A stretch of 64,000 nucleotides of DNA from Citrobacter europaeus (GCA_020099315.1 CP083650.1:4836001-4900000), one strand, 5' to 3'. Positions 40,390-52,211 are shown, counted from the first letter of the stretch. Numbers and translations: made by a program. The notes: a model not told the origin generated them from the sequence alone.

Positions 40390-41436
40390 ATGAGGATTCT
40401 GGTGGTGGGCCCGTCCTGGGTGGGCGACATGATGATGTCGCAAAGTCTCTATCGCACGCTTAAGGCGCGCTATCCCCAGGCGATAATCGACGTGATGGCA
40501 CCTGCGTGGTGCCGTCCGCTGCTGTCGCGCATGCCTGAAGTCAACGAAGCCATTGCCATGCCGCTGGGTCATGGCGCGCTGGAGATCGGCGAACGCCGTA
40601 AACTCGGTCACAGCCTGCGTGAAAAGCGCTATGACCGCGCCTATGTGCTGCCTAACTCGTTTAAATCAGCTCTGGTGCCGTTCTTTGCTGGCATTCCCCA
40701 TCGTACCGGTTGGCGTGGCGAAATGCGCTACGGTCTGCTAAACGATGCGCGCGTGCTGGATAAAGACGCATGGCCGTTGATGGTCGAGCGCTATGTGGCC
40801 CTGGCTTATGATAAAGGTGTGATGCTGACGGCCAAAGATTTGCCGCAGCCTCTGCTATGGCCGCAGTTGCAGGTCAGCGAAGGCGAGAAATCACTGACCT
40901 GTAGTCAGTTTTCCCTCTCTGCCGAACGCCCCATCATCGGCTTTTGCCCTGGCGCGGAATTTGGCCCTGCAAAACGATGGCCACATTACCACTACGCAGA
41001 ACTGGCAAAGCAATTGATCGATGAGGGCCATCAGATTGTGCTGTTTGGCTCGGCAAAAGACCATGAGGCCGGAAATGAGATCCTGGCGACGCTGAGCGTT
41101 GAACAGCAGGCATGGTGCCGTAATCTGGCGGGGGAAACACAGCTGGAGCAGGCCGTCATCCTTCTCGCAGCCTGCAAAGCGGTGGTCACCAACGACTCTG
41201 GATTAATGCACGTTGCCGCCGCGCTAAACCGCCCATTGGTCGCATTATACGGCCCCAGCAGCCCGGATTTCACTCCGCCTCTTTCACACAAGGCGCGCGT
41301 GATTCGCCTGATTACGGGTTATCACAAAGTACGCAAGGGCGATGCGGCAGAAGGCTATCATCAGAGCCTGATTGACATTACCCCCCAGCGCGTACTGGAA
41401 GAGCTCAACGACCTGTTGTTACAAGAGGAAGCCTGA
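40390..41436 (+). CDS. waaF: ADP-heptose:LPS heptosyltransferase II
   Basis: 348 residues, GT9. N-terminal LVVGPSWVGDMMMSQSLYR and C-terminal donor-site TNDSGLMHVAAALNRPLVALYGPSSP. Adds the second heptose to the inner core at the cytoplasmic face of the inner membrane. 3 bp before waaC. Confidence 0.98.
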   Translation: MRILVVGPSWVGDMMMSQSLYRTLKARYPQAIIDVMAPAWCRPLLSRMPEVNEAIAMPLGHGALEIGERRKLGHSLREKRYDRAYVLPNSFKSALVPFFAGIPHRTGWRGEMRYGLLNDARVLDKDAWPLMVERYVALAYDKGVMLTAKDLPQPLLWPQLQVSEGEKSLTCSQFSLSAERPIIGFCPGAEFGPAKRWPHYHYAELAKQLIDEGHQIVLFGSAKDHEAGNEILATLSVEQQAWCRNLAGETQLEQAVILLAACKAVVTNDSGLMHVAAALNRPLVALYGPSSPDFTPPLSHKARVIRLITGYHKVRKGDAAEGYHQSLIDITPQRVLEELNDLLLQEEA

Positions 41437-41439
41437 CGG

Positions 41440-42432
41440 ATGCGGGTACTGATCGTTAAAACATCGTCTATGGGCGATGTACTGCATACGTTACCTGCAT
41501 TAACTGACGCGCAGCAGGTCATGCCGGATATTCAATTTGATTGGGTAGTGGAAGAGGGCTTCGCGCAGATCCCATCCTGGCATGCGGCCGTTGACCGCGT
41601 GATCCCAGTGGCGATTCGTCGTTGGCGTAAAGCCTGGTTTTCAGCGCCGATTAAAGCCGAGCGTAAAGCCTTTCGCGATGCGGTGCGTTTACGCCAGTAT
41701 GACGCGATAATTGATGCGCAGGGTTTGGTTAAAAGCGCAGCGTTGGTTACGCGTCTGGCGCGTGGCATCAAGCATGGTATGGACTGGAGCACGGCACGCG
41801 AACCCTTGGCTAGCCTGTTTTATAATCGCAAACATCACATTGCCCGGCAGCAGCATGCGGTAGAACGTACGCGTGAGCTGTTCGCCAAAAGTCTGGGAAA
41901 TGCTAAACCGCAGTCGCAGGGTGATTACGCTATCGCTCAGCATTTTCTGAAAGAACGTAATGCTGACACAGGACAGTATGCCGTATTTCTGCATGCCACG
42001 ACGCGTGATGATAAACACTGGCCAGAAGCCAACTGGCGGGAGCTAATTGGCCTGTTAAATAACGCTGGCATACGTATTAAACTGCCCTGGGGTGCTCCCC
42101 ATGAAGAAGCACGGGCCCTTAGGCTGGCGGATGGTTTTTCTTATGTTGATGTTCTTCCACGGATGACTCTTGAAGAGGTCGCTCGCGTATTGGCGGGGGC
42201 AAAATTTGTGGTGTCGGTTGATACAGGCCTGAGCCATTTAACCGCTGCGCTGGATCGCCCTAATATTACGTTGTACGGTCCAACGGACCCAGGATTGATT
42301 GGTGGGTATGGGAAGAATCAAGTGGTATGTCGCTCAGGAAGTGAAAACCTTTCAGACTTGCATTCTTCGACCGTATTTAGATCAATTAATTGTGAATTTT
42401 TGAATAATTGTCTGCCGGTGTCGGAGAAATGA
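41440..42432 (+). CDS. waaC: ADP-heptose:LPS heptosyltransferase I
   Basis: 330 residues, GT9, against 319 in K-12. N-terminal VLIVKTSSMGDVLHTLPALTD and donor site SVDTGLSHLTAALDRPNITLYG are conserved. Adds the first heptose to Kdo2-lipid A. The last ~30 residues (after GGYGKNQVVCR) do not resemble the K-12 tail, and the DNA becomes AT-rich there, marking a recombination edge. The stop overlaps the waaL start. Confidence 0.96.
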   Translation: MRVLIVKTSSMGDVLHTLPALTDAQQVMPDIQFDWVVEEGFAQIPSWHAAVDRVIPVAIRRWRKAWFSAPIKAERKAFRDAVRLRQYDAIIDAQGLVKSAALVTRLARGIKHGMDWSTAREPLASLFYNRKHHIARQQHAVERTRELFAKSLGNAKPQSQGDYAIAQHFLKERNADTGQYAVFLHATTRDDKHWPEANWRELIGLLNNAGIRIKLPWGAPHEEARALRLADGFSYVDVLPRMTLEEVARVLAGAKFVVSVDTGLSHLTAALDRPNITLYGPTDPGLIGGYGKNQVVCRSGSENLSDLHSSTVFRSINCEFLNNCLPVSEK

Positions 42433-43640
42433 TGGCTCTAACAAAGTTTTTTTTAAATGAGAAAAAAAACTGGAAGGTAAACTGGAATAGAGGACTTGTA
42501 TTTCTTTTTATCGCCACCTATTTCTTAGGTGATATTACACGTTATAAACATTTGATTGTCATACTGATGACAATCACTACGATAGTCTATTTATGCAAGA
42601 ATCCTCGTCATTACATTTCAACTTTTAAAACATTTATTTTTTCAAGTGTATTATTTCTTGTAATCGCTACTTTCGTCTCTTTAATGTTCACTCCTGAACT
42701 AAAAGCCAGCCTGAAAGAGATAAACAACTCTGTTGTTGAAAATGTTTTATTATGCACCATTGCGATCCCTGTATTATTAAGAGAAGAAAGCAAAGAAACC
42801 ATTTCGAAGTTGATATTCTTCTCGTTCCTTACAGCTCTTAGTTTGCGATGCCTTTCAGAACTTGTCCTTTATTATCAGGACTATCAGCAAGGAATCATGC
42901 CTTTTACTAATTATCAACATCGCGGAATTTCAGACGCAATGGTATTTTTATTTCCCGCGCTTCTGAATCTCTGGTTACTTAAATCAGCAAAATACCGTAT
43001 ATTATTCCTGACGCTAGGGGCAATTTATACCTTTCTAATTCTCGGAACATTGTCCCGTGGCGCTTGGTTATCGGTATTTATCATCGCTCTTACATGGATA
43101 GTTATTTATAAACAATGGCGATTGTGTCTTGTTGGAGTACTCGTCGCCATTGTTGCTCTGACAGCTATTTTTTCACACAAAGATATGTCAGAAAACCTGA
43201 CAGTTAAATTACAGCAAACTGACAGCTCATACCGCTATACTAATGGTACCCAAGGAAGTGCGTTTGACCTAATCCTTGAAAACCCGGTTATAGGCTATGG
43301 CTTTGGTAACAATGCTTATAAGATAGTGTACAACAAGCGTGTTGTTGATTATCCAAACTGGACATTCCGTGAGTCAATTGGGCCACACAACCTTATTCTC
43401 TTTGTCTGGTTTGGTACAGGGTTGCTTGGAATTCTGGGTTTAATACTGGTGTACACAAGCGTTGTGAGAGAGTGCGTCACACATGCATTTAGGGAGAATT
43501 ATCACTCCCCATACAATGCTTATATGATAATTTTACTTTCATTTGTCGGTTATTTTATTATTCGAGGCAACGTTGAGCAGATTGAATTAGATCTGTTGGG
43601 TATTTTTGCTGGGTTCCTGTTAGCCCTGAAGAATAAATAA
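42429..43640 (+). CDS. waaL: O-antigen ligase WaaL
   Basis: 403 residues from ATG 42429 (a second ATG follows at once), overlapping the waaC stop. About ten to twelve membrane helices. The Wzy_C-type periplasmic loop contains LSRGAWLSVF and ESIGPHNLILFVWFGTG, with the conserved Arg and His of ligases. It joins undecaprenyl-linked O antigen to the finished core in the periplasm. AT-rich and poorly conserved, as WaaL follows the local core structure. Ends at a terminator shared with waaK. Confidence 0.93.
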   Translation: MMALTKFFLNEKKNWKVNWNRGLVFLFIATYFLGDITRYKHLIVILMTITTIVYLCKNPRHYISTFKTFIFSSVLFLVIATFVSLMFTPELKASLKEINNSVVENVLLCTIAIPVLLREESKETISKLIFFSFLTALSLRCLSELVLYYQDYQQGIMPFTNYQHRGISDAMVFLFPALLNLWLLKSAKYRILFLTLGAIYTFLILGTLSRGAWLSVFIIALTWIVIYKQWRLCLVGVLVAIVALTAIFSHKDMSENLTVKLQQTDSSYRYTNGTQGSAFDLILENPVIGYGFGNNAYKIVYNKRVVDYPNWTFRESIGPHNLILFVWFGTGLLGILGLILVYTSVVRECVTHAFRENYHSPYNAYMIILLSFVGYFIIRGNVEQIELDLLGIFAGFLLALKNK

Positions 43641-43650
43641 ATCATTAAAA

Positions 43651-43675
43651 AAAGGCTACTATATGTAGCCTTTTT
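43651..43675. terminator. Bidirectional terminator between waaL and waaK
   Basis: AAAGGCTAC (43651-43659) pairs with GTAGCCTTT (43665-43673) around TATAT, with an A run before and a T run after, so it works in both directions for the convergent operons. Confidence 0.93.
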
Positions 43676-43676
43676 A

Positions 43677-44819
43677 TCACTCGAACCAGTTACAAATAAC
43701 CTCTTCAAAACGTTGCGTAACAGCAGACCAGCTATAGTTTTTAAAGACGTATTGCTGCCCTCGTTGGGCCGTATCCGGTAAATCACTTTCCAGCATGACC
43801 CTGGTGATATCCTCAGCAATAGTGTCTGCAGTCATCGGCTCTGTTAAGTGATAGCCTGTAATCTTATCTTTAACAAACTCAATCATGCCGCCTCGAGTGC
43901 TGACTAATACAGGCCTCCCGGCTCCCATAGCCTCAATTGCCACCATACAAAATGGCTCCTGAAACTGCGAAGGAATCACTACTATGTCTGCCAGTGGATA
44001 GTAATAGTGCATTTTCTCGGGAGAGATACTACCCAACATAATGCAATGTGGCTTGAGACGCTCGGCTATCTCCCGCACTTCGCGCTGATAATCACCTTTA
44101 TCATTCTTACTTACTTCCATGTGATCACCAACGACCACAAGCTTCAGATTTTTGTTTTCATGTTGCAGCTTTTCAAAAGCCTGCAGAAGCAAGAGAACAC
44201 CTTTATCAGGTACTATGCGTCCAGCAAAAAATACCACCTTGCTTTCTGGGGAAATATTTAATTTACTCTTTGATATGGATTCATAGGACGATTGATAGAT
44301 ATCCAGGTCAATACCATTAGGTACAATAACAATATCAGCTTCAGGAAGATAAGATTGATAATAATTCTTCAAAAACAAACTTGGTACGATCATCTTAACT
44401 TTTTGATCGAGCAACTTAGGTTCAAAAGCATTATGCATATGAATCACAACTCTTGCCTGAGGAGCTCGCGAACGAATTTGTCGATATAGCTTCATACTGT
44501 TATGGACAACAATCACACTTTGATCGGTTATCTCAAACTTTTCAGCAACTTTCAGTATGCGCTTTGAATAAGGTACCGGATCCAGTCGGGTCCACTTTTG
44601 GAAAATACGCTTATATAACGGACTAAATCCAATGCGATGAATACTGCATCGTTCGTTTACGTAAGAATAATCAGAATATCCTTCATTCTTTATGCAGACA
44701 ATACGATTAGGGAATTGAGTTCTCTGTGCAACCTGATACATCCAGGTCTCAACTGCTGCGGCACCACGTGGTGGAATAGAATAAATAGGGGTTACAGTAA
44801 ATATGATTTTATCAATCAT
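43677..44819 (-). CDS. waaK: LPS alpha-1,2-N-acetylglucosaminyltransferase WaaK
   Basis: 380 residues from ATG 44819 (AAGG upstream), close to the 381-residue Salmonella protein, to which it is recognisably similar (TVTPIYSIPPRGAAAVETW, FAGRIVPDKG). GT4 fold with the E-x7-E motif EPFCMVAIEAMGAGRPV. In Salmonella WaaK adds the GlcNAc branch to the terminal outer-core glucose, next to the O-antigen attachment site. Last gene of the waaQ operon, 11 bp after waaJ. Confidence 0.9.
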   Translation of the reverse strand: MIDKIIFTVTPIYSIPPRGAAAVETWMYQVAQRTQFPNRIVCIKNEGYSDYSYVNERCSIHRIGFSPLYKRIFQKWTRLDPVPYSKRILKVAEKFEITDQSVIVVHNSMKLYRQIRSRAPQARVVIHMHNAFEPKLLDQKVKMIVPSLFLKNYYQSYLPEADIVIVPNGIDLDIYQSSYESISKSKLNISPESKVVFFAGRIVPDKGVLLLLQAFEKLQHENKNLKLVVVGDHMEVSKNDKGDYQREVREIAERLKPHCIMLGSISPEKMHYYYPLADIVVIPSQFQEPFCMVAIEAMGAGRPVLVSTRGGMIEFVKDKITGYHLTEPMTADTIAEDITRVMLESDLPDTAQRGQQYVFKNYSWSAVTQRFEEVICNWFE

Positions 44820-44830
44820 AAAGATCACCT

Positions 44831-45844
44831 TCACATTGTCTTATATTTAATTGCTGCGATCAGGCCTGGAATTATTTTTTTTTGATAAAGAAGATGCTTA
44901 TATTTTTCTCTATATTCATGTTTTTGTTTTGCAACTTGATAAGGCTGATTCTTCCATGGTGACTTCTCATATACTGTGCGGAAAAACTGTGCTGAGGAAT
45001 AGTCAGCCCACTCGTGCCATGGTTTTGTTACACCAGTATAATGAATAAATACTGTCTCTTCATTAATCACTGATTTATAATGATTTTTATTTTTAATTTC
45101 AAACTCAGACTTCAATGAGTAAATTGAGTTAAATTTTCTCGGTAATAATACCGCATGATGCAAAAACATAATATTTAAAATATCTTGATCAGGATATTTT
45201 ACTCTAGAAACTATATTTTCATCTGATAATAGTTCAAAAAATCTCTTCGTCAAACTAGAGTTAAGCCATTGTTGCAAGTTTATATACATGACCCCCGAGT
45301 TAAAGTAGTTGCCTTTAAACTCAGGGTTATGTAAACGTTCTGCGCTATTAGCCTGCATGGAATCAACATCTACTACGACCGCACCATATTCCCCATCAAA
45401 TTTCAGAGCGGCAAGATCCTCTAAAGAGCCTTTACACGTAATATCAGCATCTAGATATAGCAGTCGATCTAATCGTTCAGAAAAGTAATCAAATGAAAGC
45501 AAGCGATAGTATATTGACACTGGCCATATATTTGTTTTAGGCAGTGACACCAACGGTTCAGAATCAATATGATATAGCTTAATAACTGTTTTATACTGTT
45601 CTGCTAACTGTGTCAAAAGTGCAATATAATCTTGGTCTAAATAATCCGCAATAATATGAAAGGTAAAATTAATATTACTCTCTTTATTATTTTCAAGGAT
45701 AGATGCAATAGAGATTGCCGCACCAGTTTGGTAATTTTTATCGATCCCCCATGAAATATTAAAAGTGTCACGATCATCACATGGAGTAACACGTCTGTCT
45801 AACTCAATGATATCTTTGAAGTTAGTTAACCTTTTGAAGTCCAA
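44831..45844 (-). CDS. waaJ: GT8 LPS core glucosyltransferase, WaaJ/WaaR type
   Basis: 337 residues from a TTG start at 45844 with AAAGG 8 bases before it. GT8 features: ISWGIDKNYQTGAAISI, metal-binding LLYLDADITCKG, GNYFNSGVMYINLQQW and VFIHYTGVTKPWHEW. Enzymes of this type add an alpha-1,2-hexose (usually glucose) as the last main-chain outer-core sugar. Identity to Salmonella and K-12 WaaJ looks moderate, so the linkage or acceptor could differ. Lies between waaI and waaK. Confidence 0.82.
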   Translation of the reverse strand: MDFKRLTNFKDIIELDRRVTPCDDRDTFNISWGIDKNYQTGAAISIASILENNKESNINFTFHIIADYLDQDYIALLTQLAEQYKTVIKLYHIDSEPLVSLPKTNIWPVSIYYRLLSFDYFSERLDRLLYLDADITCKGSLEDLAALKFDGEYGAVVVDVDSMQANSAERLHNPEFKGNYFNSGVMYINLQQWLNSSLTKRFFELLSDENIVSRVKYPDQDILNIMFLHHAVLLPRKFNSIYSLKSEFEIKNKNHYKSVINEETVFIHYTGVTKPWHEWADYSSAQFFRTVYEKSPWKNQPYQVAKQKHEYREKYKHLLYQKKIIPGLIAAIKYKTM

Positions 45845-45934
45845 TTTAATTACCTTTAATTATTTCAGCTATATTTTTCAGCGGCCAAGTTCTGCATAGT
45901 TATGGATGATTTTAGTAATGCACTTAACCAGCAG

Positions 45935-46945
45935 TTAACCTTTCAACTTAGTCAGATAATAATTAAAGTAGCTATACAGTCCCTGAACGTATAACCCTTG
46001 TTTAAATTTATGCTTTGCACAATATCTGAATTGGTTACTATTGGTCGGTTTGAGAAGCGCGACTGAATGCCAGGGCGAGGCCTCTTTCGCAACTAAAAAA
46101 CTCTTCGATACCGGATAGTTGGACCACTCATGCCAGGGTTTAGTCGGTCCTACATAATGAATGAAGACAGTTTCATTATTAACAGGGTTGACTACTTTAT
46201 CTTTCAGTTCATAATTAATGCTAAAGCGAGTATTGTATTTACCATTGATAAAAGTTACTTTTCCGGCTAACAACACATTAAGGACATCTTGATCAAGATG
46301 AGTTATTCTTTCCACCCATTCTGGAATACGCAACATTTCGATGGCTCGGGAAGAGATATTATTACTGTGCCATGCGTTGATATTGATAAGTAAGAATCCA
46401 GCATTAAAGTATCCGGCAGTTAATTCTGGGGTGGCCAGAGTTACAGAACGATTATGCCACCATTCGGAATCTCTTTCCGTTACAACGACAGCGATCTCAT
46501 CTGCGGAAAACTTATAATCGACCAGTTCTCGTACACAACCCTGGCAAGCAATATCAGCATCAAGGTATAATAATTTATCTACCTTATTATAGAAATAATC
46601 TGCAATAACAAAACGGAAGTATGTTGCATAAGTCCAATTTTTGGTACTAGGTAAGTCTTTTAATTTATTGCAATCAATTAGGTAGACTTTGATACAGGAT
46701 TGATATTGTTTAGCCAGATCGGAGAATCTGGCTTTATCACTCTCATCGAAATAATCAGTAAATATATGAAATGTGAAATCGATTTTTTTATTCGACAATA
46801 ATATAGAGGCTATTGAAACGCCGCAGCCAAATAAAAAATTCCTGTCAATACCATAACCGATATTAAAACACTCTGCAGAAGTATTTTCCCGAAAATCGTA
46901 CTCAAAAACAGAAAGGATAACTTCTTTATCACTAAATTGAGACAT
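45935..46945 (-). CDS. waaI: GT8 LPS core glycosyltransferase, WaaI/WaaO type
   Basis: 336 residues from ATG 46945 (an upstream GTG at 46978 is less likely). GT8 motifs: GYGIDRNFLFGCGVSIAS, TKNWTYATYFRFVIADYF, LLYLDADIACQG and FIHYVGPTKPWHEW. Some segments follow Salmonella WaaI (galactosyl), others K-12 WaaO (glucosyl; VTERDSEWW, NSNQFRYCAKHKFKQ). It adds the second outer-core hexose in alpha-1,3 linkage; the sugar cannot be told from sequence. Confidence 0.82.
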   Translation of the reverse strand: MSQFSDKEVILSVFEYDFRENTSAECFNIGYGIDRNFLFGCGVSIASILLSNKKIDFTFHIFTDYFDESDKARFSDLAKQYQSCIKVYLIDCNKLKDLPSTKNWTYATYFRFVIADYFYNKVDKLLYLDADIACQGCVRELVDYKFSADEIAVVVTERDSEWWHNRSVTLATPELTAGYFNAGFLLININAWHSNNISSRAIEMLRIPEWVERITHLDQDVLNVLLAGKVTFINGKYNTRFSINYELKDKVVNPVNNETVFIHYVGPTKPWHEWSNYPVSKSFLVAKEASPWHSVALLKPTNSNQFRYCAKHKFKQGLYVQGLYSYFNYYLTKLKG

Positions 46946-47019
46946 TTGACTCTTACCAATTTTTGAGAAATAGACCACGTTCTCACATGCCCTATTCCAA
47001 ATAGTTCAGGATAAATTAA

Positions 47020-47817
47020 TCACAGAGATTTACGAATTGTTCTTTCGCGTATTTTATTAGCTTTAACCTGTGCTTCATTGAACAAATCAGCCTCCTGGCT
47101 TAGGATGCTTTTCAATGGCAATTCGCAATAGACGCGTAGAAATCTATATATATCACGCTGTGTTAATCCAATATTCATGGATGAAAAATAGAGACCAATC
47201 AAGTCTTTGTCGCGCCAGCGTCGGGGAACGGTCGACCGAATTTGAGCACGGTGCAAATCAATCACTGAAATCTTGAGATCGTCCTCATGCCCAGAAAAAG
47301 GAAGATGTAATAAAAAGTGGCAAATATAGCAATCGCGATGATTGATACCTCCAGCATGCATCTTACGCACCATGGTGGCAACATGATCAATAATCATACG
47401 CTTCACTTTCACATCGGGAGAATTTGTGGCCCATTCCGCACAGTAATCTTCCAGGCTGATGGTTGGAGTGAGATCCTCAGTAATAATAAACGAGGTTTTA
47501 GTCAGTGGATTCAATCCTTTCTCACCAAATCCCACCCCTGTCATTGTATCCACGCCCAATTGACTCAGGCGATGAATAGCATTCCATTCTCTATCAGCAC
47601 CTAATACTGGCATGCGTAATGAAAGTAGATTTTTAACAATCTCCTTCAGAGAAGTGCCTCTGTGCCATTTTAAAAAATAGCTTTTACCCGCTAGTTCAAA
47701 TCGTAGCGTACGGCGAGTTTCCAGCTCTCTGAATACTTCACCTTGTAAATTTTTAACTTCTTCAAATGCATCTTTCCCGCGCCATAATGTGGCTAACGGT
47801 TCTTTTAATTCAACCAT
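47020..47817 (-). CDS. waaP: LPS core heptose(I) kinase WaaP
   Basis: 265 residues, the family length. A eukaryotic-kinase-like fold: ATP lysine in [15 protein letters not shown], catalytic [12 protein letters not shown] and metal-binding [10 protein letters not shown]. Phosphorylates HepI, needed for the divalent-cation-bridged outer membrane. Its start overlaps the waaG stop by 8 bp. The protein is better conserved than WaaI and WaaJ. Confidence 0.96.
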   Translation of the reverse strand: MVELKEPLATLWRGKDAFEEVKNLQGEVFRELETRRTLRFELAGKSYFLKWHRGTSLKEIVKNLLSLRMPVLGADREWNAIHRLSQLGVDTMTGVGFGEKGLNPLTKTSFIITEDLTPTISLEDYCAEWATNSPDVKVKRMIIDHVATMVRKMHAGGINHRDCYICHFLLHLPFSGHEDDLKISVIDLHRAQIRSTVPRRWRDKDLIGLYFSSMNIGLTQRDIYRFLRVYCELPLKSILSQEADLFNEAQVKANKIRERTIRKSL

Positions 47818-48934
47818 CTAAACCACCCGTAATCATATCCGCTGCTTTCTCCGGTAGGCTGTATAAATCTTGCGTATCCGCATAGTTTCGCGCATTTTCC
47901 CTCCACTCAGAACACAATGAAGGCTCTACCAGCGCTTTACGTAAGACTTCATTCAGCGTTTCTTGGCGGAATGGTTCTGCAATTGCCATACCACAGTTAG
48001 CATCAACAATATAATGCGCGTAACCGCATACAGCTGTGGTCAAAACCGGCAGCCCTGCAGTGATTGCCTCTAGTAGCACAATGCCTGCCGCCTCCTGATA
48101 AGCCGGATGCATCAATAAATCAGCCGCAGCCATTAATTCTGCAACATCATTACGGCCTGAATAGAAATGGACATTACTGCGTACGCCAAGTTTTTCCGCC
48201 AACGCCTCAAATTTTCTCGGTTTGTCTTGTCCAACAACAAACAGTAGCGTATTGGTTCGAAGAGTTTCTGGTAATGATGCCAACGCGCGAATTGAACGAT
48301 CCACACCTTTACGAGTGAAATCAGAGCCTACCTGTAATAAAAGATTTTGTTGCTCTGTTACACCGTTTTTCTGGCGAAAAACTTCATGGCTATTCGGGAT
48401 CTGCTGACTATACTTTCTGTCCGGATAAATCCCGGGAGGAAGAATATGAAATCGCTCAGCTTCTGTCTGATAATGCTTCTGAAAATCAGCAATCTGCTTA
48501 TCAGTTAGCATTAATAGCTGCGTCGATTTACCCTGCTCAAACGTCGCACGCTCAAACGCTGCATAGTGCCGATATCGTGAAGTTAACCGATAGAGGAAAC
48601 CTTTTTCTTGCGCCACTTTCTCGGCATAGCAAACGTCAGCAGCATAGTAGATATCCAGGCCCGGCATTTTATTAAAACCAACAACCCGATCGACAGGATG
48701 CTGAAGTAAATGTGCCTGGACCCAGGAATAATACTCCGCATTGCGGCCATGGTTTGTCCGGGACTTTACCGGTACAAGAATTAATTCAAAAACGTCAGGA
48801 CACTCACCTTCCCAGGACTGCGTGTAGACACGAACATGGTGACCTCGTGCCGCTACAGTTTGCGCAATGCGCATAAAATCACGCTGTAACCCACCGAATG
48901 GGAAGTATTTATACAAACAGAAAGCAACAATCAT
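47810..48934 (-). CDS. waaG: LPS core alpha-1,3-glucosyltransferase I WaaG
   Basis: 374 residues, GT4/GT-B. N-terminal [20 protein letters not shown] membrane-contact region; donor motif [22 protein letters not shown] with the E-x7-E pair. Adds the first outer-core glucose to HepII. Overlaps waaQ by 4 bp and waaP by 8 bp, so the three are translationally coupled. Confidence 0.97.
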   Translation of the reverse strand: MIVAFCLYKYFPFGGLQRDFMRIAQTVAARGHHVRVYTQSWEGECPDVFELILVPVKSRTNHGRNAEYYSWVQAHLLQHPVDRVVGFNKMPGLDIYYAADVCYAEKVAQEKGFLYRLTSRYRHYAAFERATFEQGKSTQLLMLTDKQIADFQKHYQTEAERFHILPPGIYPDRKYSQQIPNSHEVFRQKNGVTEQQNLLLQVGSDFTRKGVDRSIRALASLPETLRTNTLLFVVGQDKPRKFEALAEKLGVRSNVHFYSGRNDVAELMAAADLLMHPAYQEAAGIVLLEAITAGLPVLTTAVCGYAHYIVDANCGMAIAEPFRQETLNEVLRKALVEPSLCSEWRENARNYADTQDLYSLPEKAADMITGGLDG

Positions 48935-50001
48935 ACGGGACTCCCCGCTTGTGGCGGCACAAGTCTACCGGGTAATAGTTTATCGACAGCAGCAATAACA
49001 TCGTCAGCGGGAATGACCGAAAGATACATTTCATTGCGATCGCGCTGCTCACGTGGTGGCATCGGACGGTAATCACCAGCCCAAAATTGAATCATCTGCT
49101 TTGACCATGGTCGCCAAAAATTATGATCCGTTGCGCCAAACAGGCATATCAATGGTGTATCAACCGCAGCAGCAATGTGCCCGGGAGCAGAGTCCACCCC
49201 AATAAACAACTGGGCATGATCGATGACTGCTCCTAGCTCTGGGAAGCTCATCTTTCCGGCCAACGCAGTAACGGGCTTTTCTTTGCAACCTTGTGCAATT
49301 TCATTCACACAAGCCAGATCGTCTGCGCCTGGGCCAGAGGTCAGAACTACCTCCAGACCACGCTGGTGTAAGGCGTCAATTACCTGTGAAAACTTTTCGT
49401 TATTCCAGCACTTGAAGCGTTGACGTGCCGTCGGTTGAATAACAACGTATTCATCACCAACCCCAGCCCGATTTAATTCTGTGCGCATACGTTCCCAACT
49501 ATCCGGAGGATAGCTCATTGTGGTATGCGTCACAGTCGAGTTAAGTTTCAACGGGGCCAGCACAGACAGATTACTTTCCACCACATTTTCTCCGCTCAGC
49601 GGAGCCAGACATGTAAAACTATTTTTCCAAAAAGAAGATTGCCGATGAGCATAATCCTGAGAGATTTTAATCGGCGCATTCAGTAGCCGCATCAATATCG
49701 CGACGATCCACTGGTCGGTAAGGTTTACAACTAAATCATACCCATTTGCGCGTAACGTTGTGGCCAGGTGCATGAAATTAGTAATTTTGTCGGTTACTTT
49801 TGTCTTTTTATTTTTAATACCATAAAGGGCATTAATTTCTGGGTTTTCCGACAAAATTGGGATGGTATCCTGATAAAGAAGCACGTCGATTTTCGCTTCA
49901 GGATAGTTCTGCTTTAGCGTACTAATGACAGGAGTTGTTAACAACATATCTCCGTGAAAACGCATTTTTATGACCAGAATTCTATTAATTGGCTTATCCA
50001 C
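48931..50001 (-). CDS. waaQ: ADP-heptose:LPS heptosyltransferase III WaaQ
   Basis: 356 residues from GTG 50001 (344 in K-12). GT9: RILVIKMRFHGDMLLTTPVI and IGVDSAPGHIAAAVDTPLICLFGATD. Adds the side-branch HepIII that WaaH later modifies. First gene of the RfaH-dependent operon; the JUMPstart lies 49 bp upstream. The ribosome binding site AGAG is weak. Confidence 0.95.
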   Translation of the reverse strand: MDKPINRILVIKMRFHGDMLLTTPVISTLKQNYPEAKIDVLLYQDTIPILSENPEINALYGIKNKKTKVTDKITNFMHLATTLRANGYDLVVNLTDQWIVAILMRLLNAPIKISQDYAHRQSSFWKNSFTCLAPLSGENVVESNLSVLAPLKLNSTVTHTTMSYPPDSWERMRTELNRAGVGDEYVVIQPTARQRFKCWNNEKFSQVIDALHQRGLEVVLTSGPGADDLACVNEIAQGCKEKPVTALAGKMSFPELGAVIDHAQLFIGVDSAPGHIAAAVDTPLICLFGATDHNFWRPWSKQMIQFWAGDYRPMPPREQRDRNEMYLSVIPADDVIAAVDKLLPGRLVPPQAGSPV

Positions 50002-50049
50002 AAGCGGCTCTTTTATCGTGAGTGTCCGGTAAAGTTAAGCAGAAAAAAG

Positions 50050-50088
50050 CACGCTACCGCCCCAGGCTCAACAGCTACCTGATTACTG
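50050..50088 (-). promoter_or_regulatory. JUMPstart with ops element (RfaH target)
   Basis: On the minus strand the 39-bp JUMPstart is nearly intact: CAGTAATCAGGTAGCTG, TTGAGCCTGG, then GGCGGTAGCGTG (ops, 50050-50061). The ops hexanucleotide pauses RNA polymerase and recruits RfaH, which suppresses termination through the long waaQ operon. A possible -10 (TACACT, minus strand 50119-50114) lies just upstream. Confidence 0.95.
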
Positions 50089-50398
50089 ATATCGCACTGA
50101 TTTTTTACGCGCTAGTGTATCACTTCTTTCGCCATGTTCCGACTCGAATAATTCTTGCACAACCAATATCATTAAGCCATATAAATCAATAAATTACCAT
50201 GTCAAGACCTTTTGATTTTAAGCTCTCTGGCTCGACTAAACCTGAAAATATCAACAGATATCGTAAAGATGCAAAAGATGTTTGCACCCAAGGTAATCCC
50301 CGCCTGAGACGCTATTTAATTTAAAAATAGGAAAAGTATTGGTAAAGCCACAACTAAATACATAGAATCCCCAGCACATTCATAAGTCAGCTACCATT

Positions 50399-52164
<1,766 letters not shown>

Positions 52165-52171
52165 TACGTCT

Positions 52172-52205
52172 GGCCGGATGAGACGTATGCGACCTCCGGC
52201 CAATA
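52172..52205. terminator. REP-like hairpin between coaD and mutM
   Basis: GGCCGGA pairs with TCCGGCC at the ends of a short palindromic unit between the convergent genes. No T run, so termination strength is uncertain. Confidence 0.6.
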
Positions 52206-52211
52206 ACGGTG

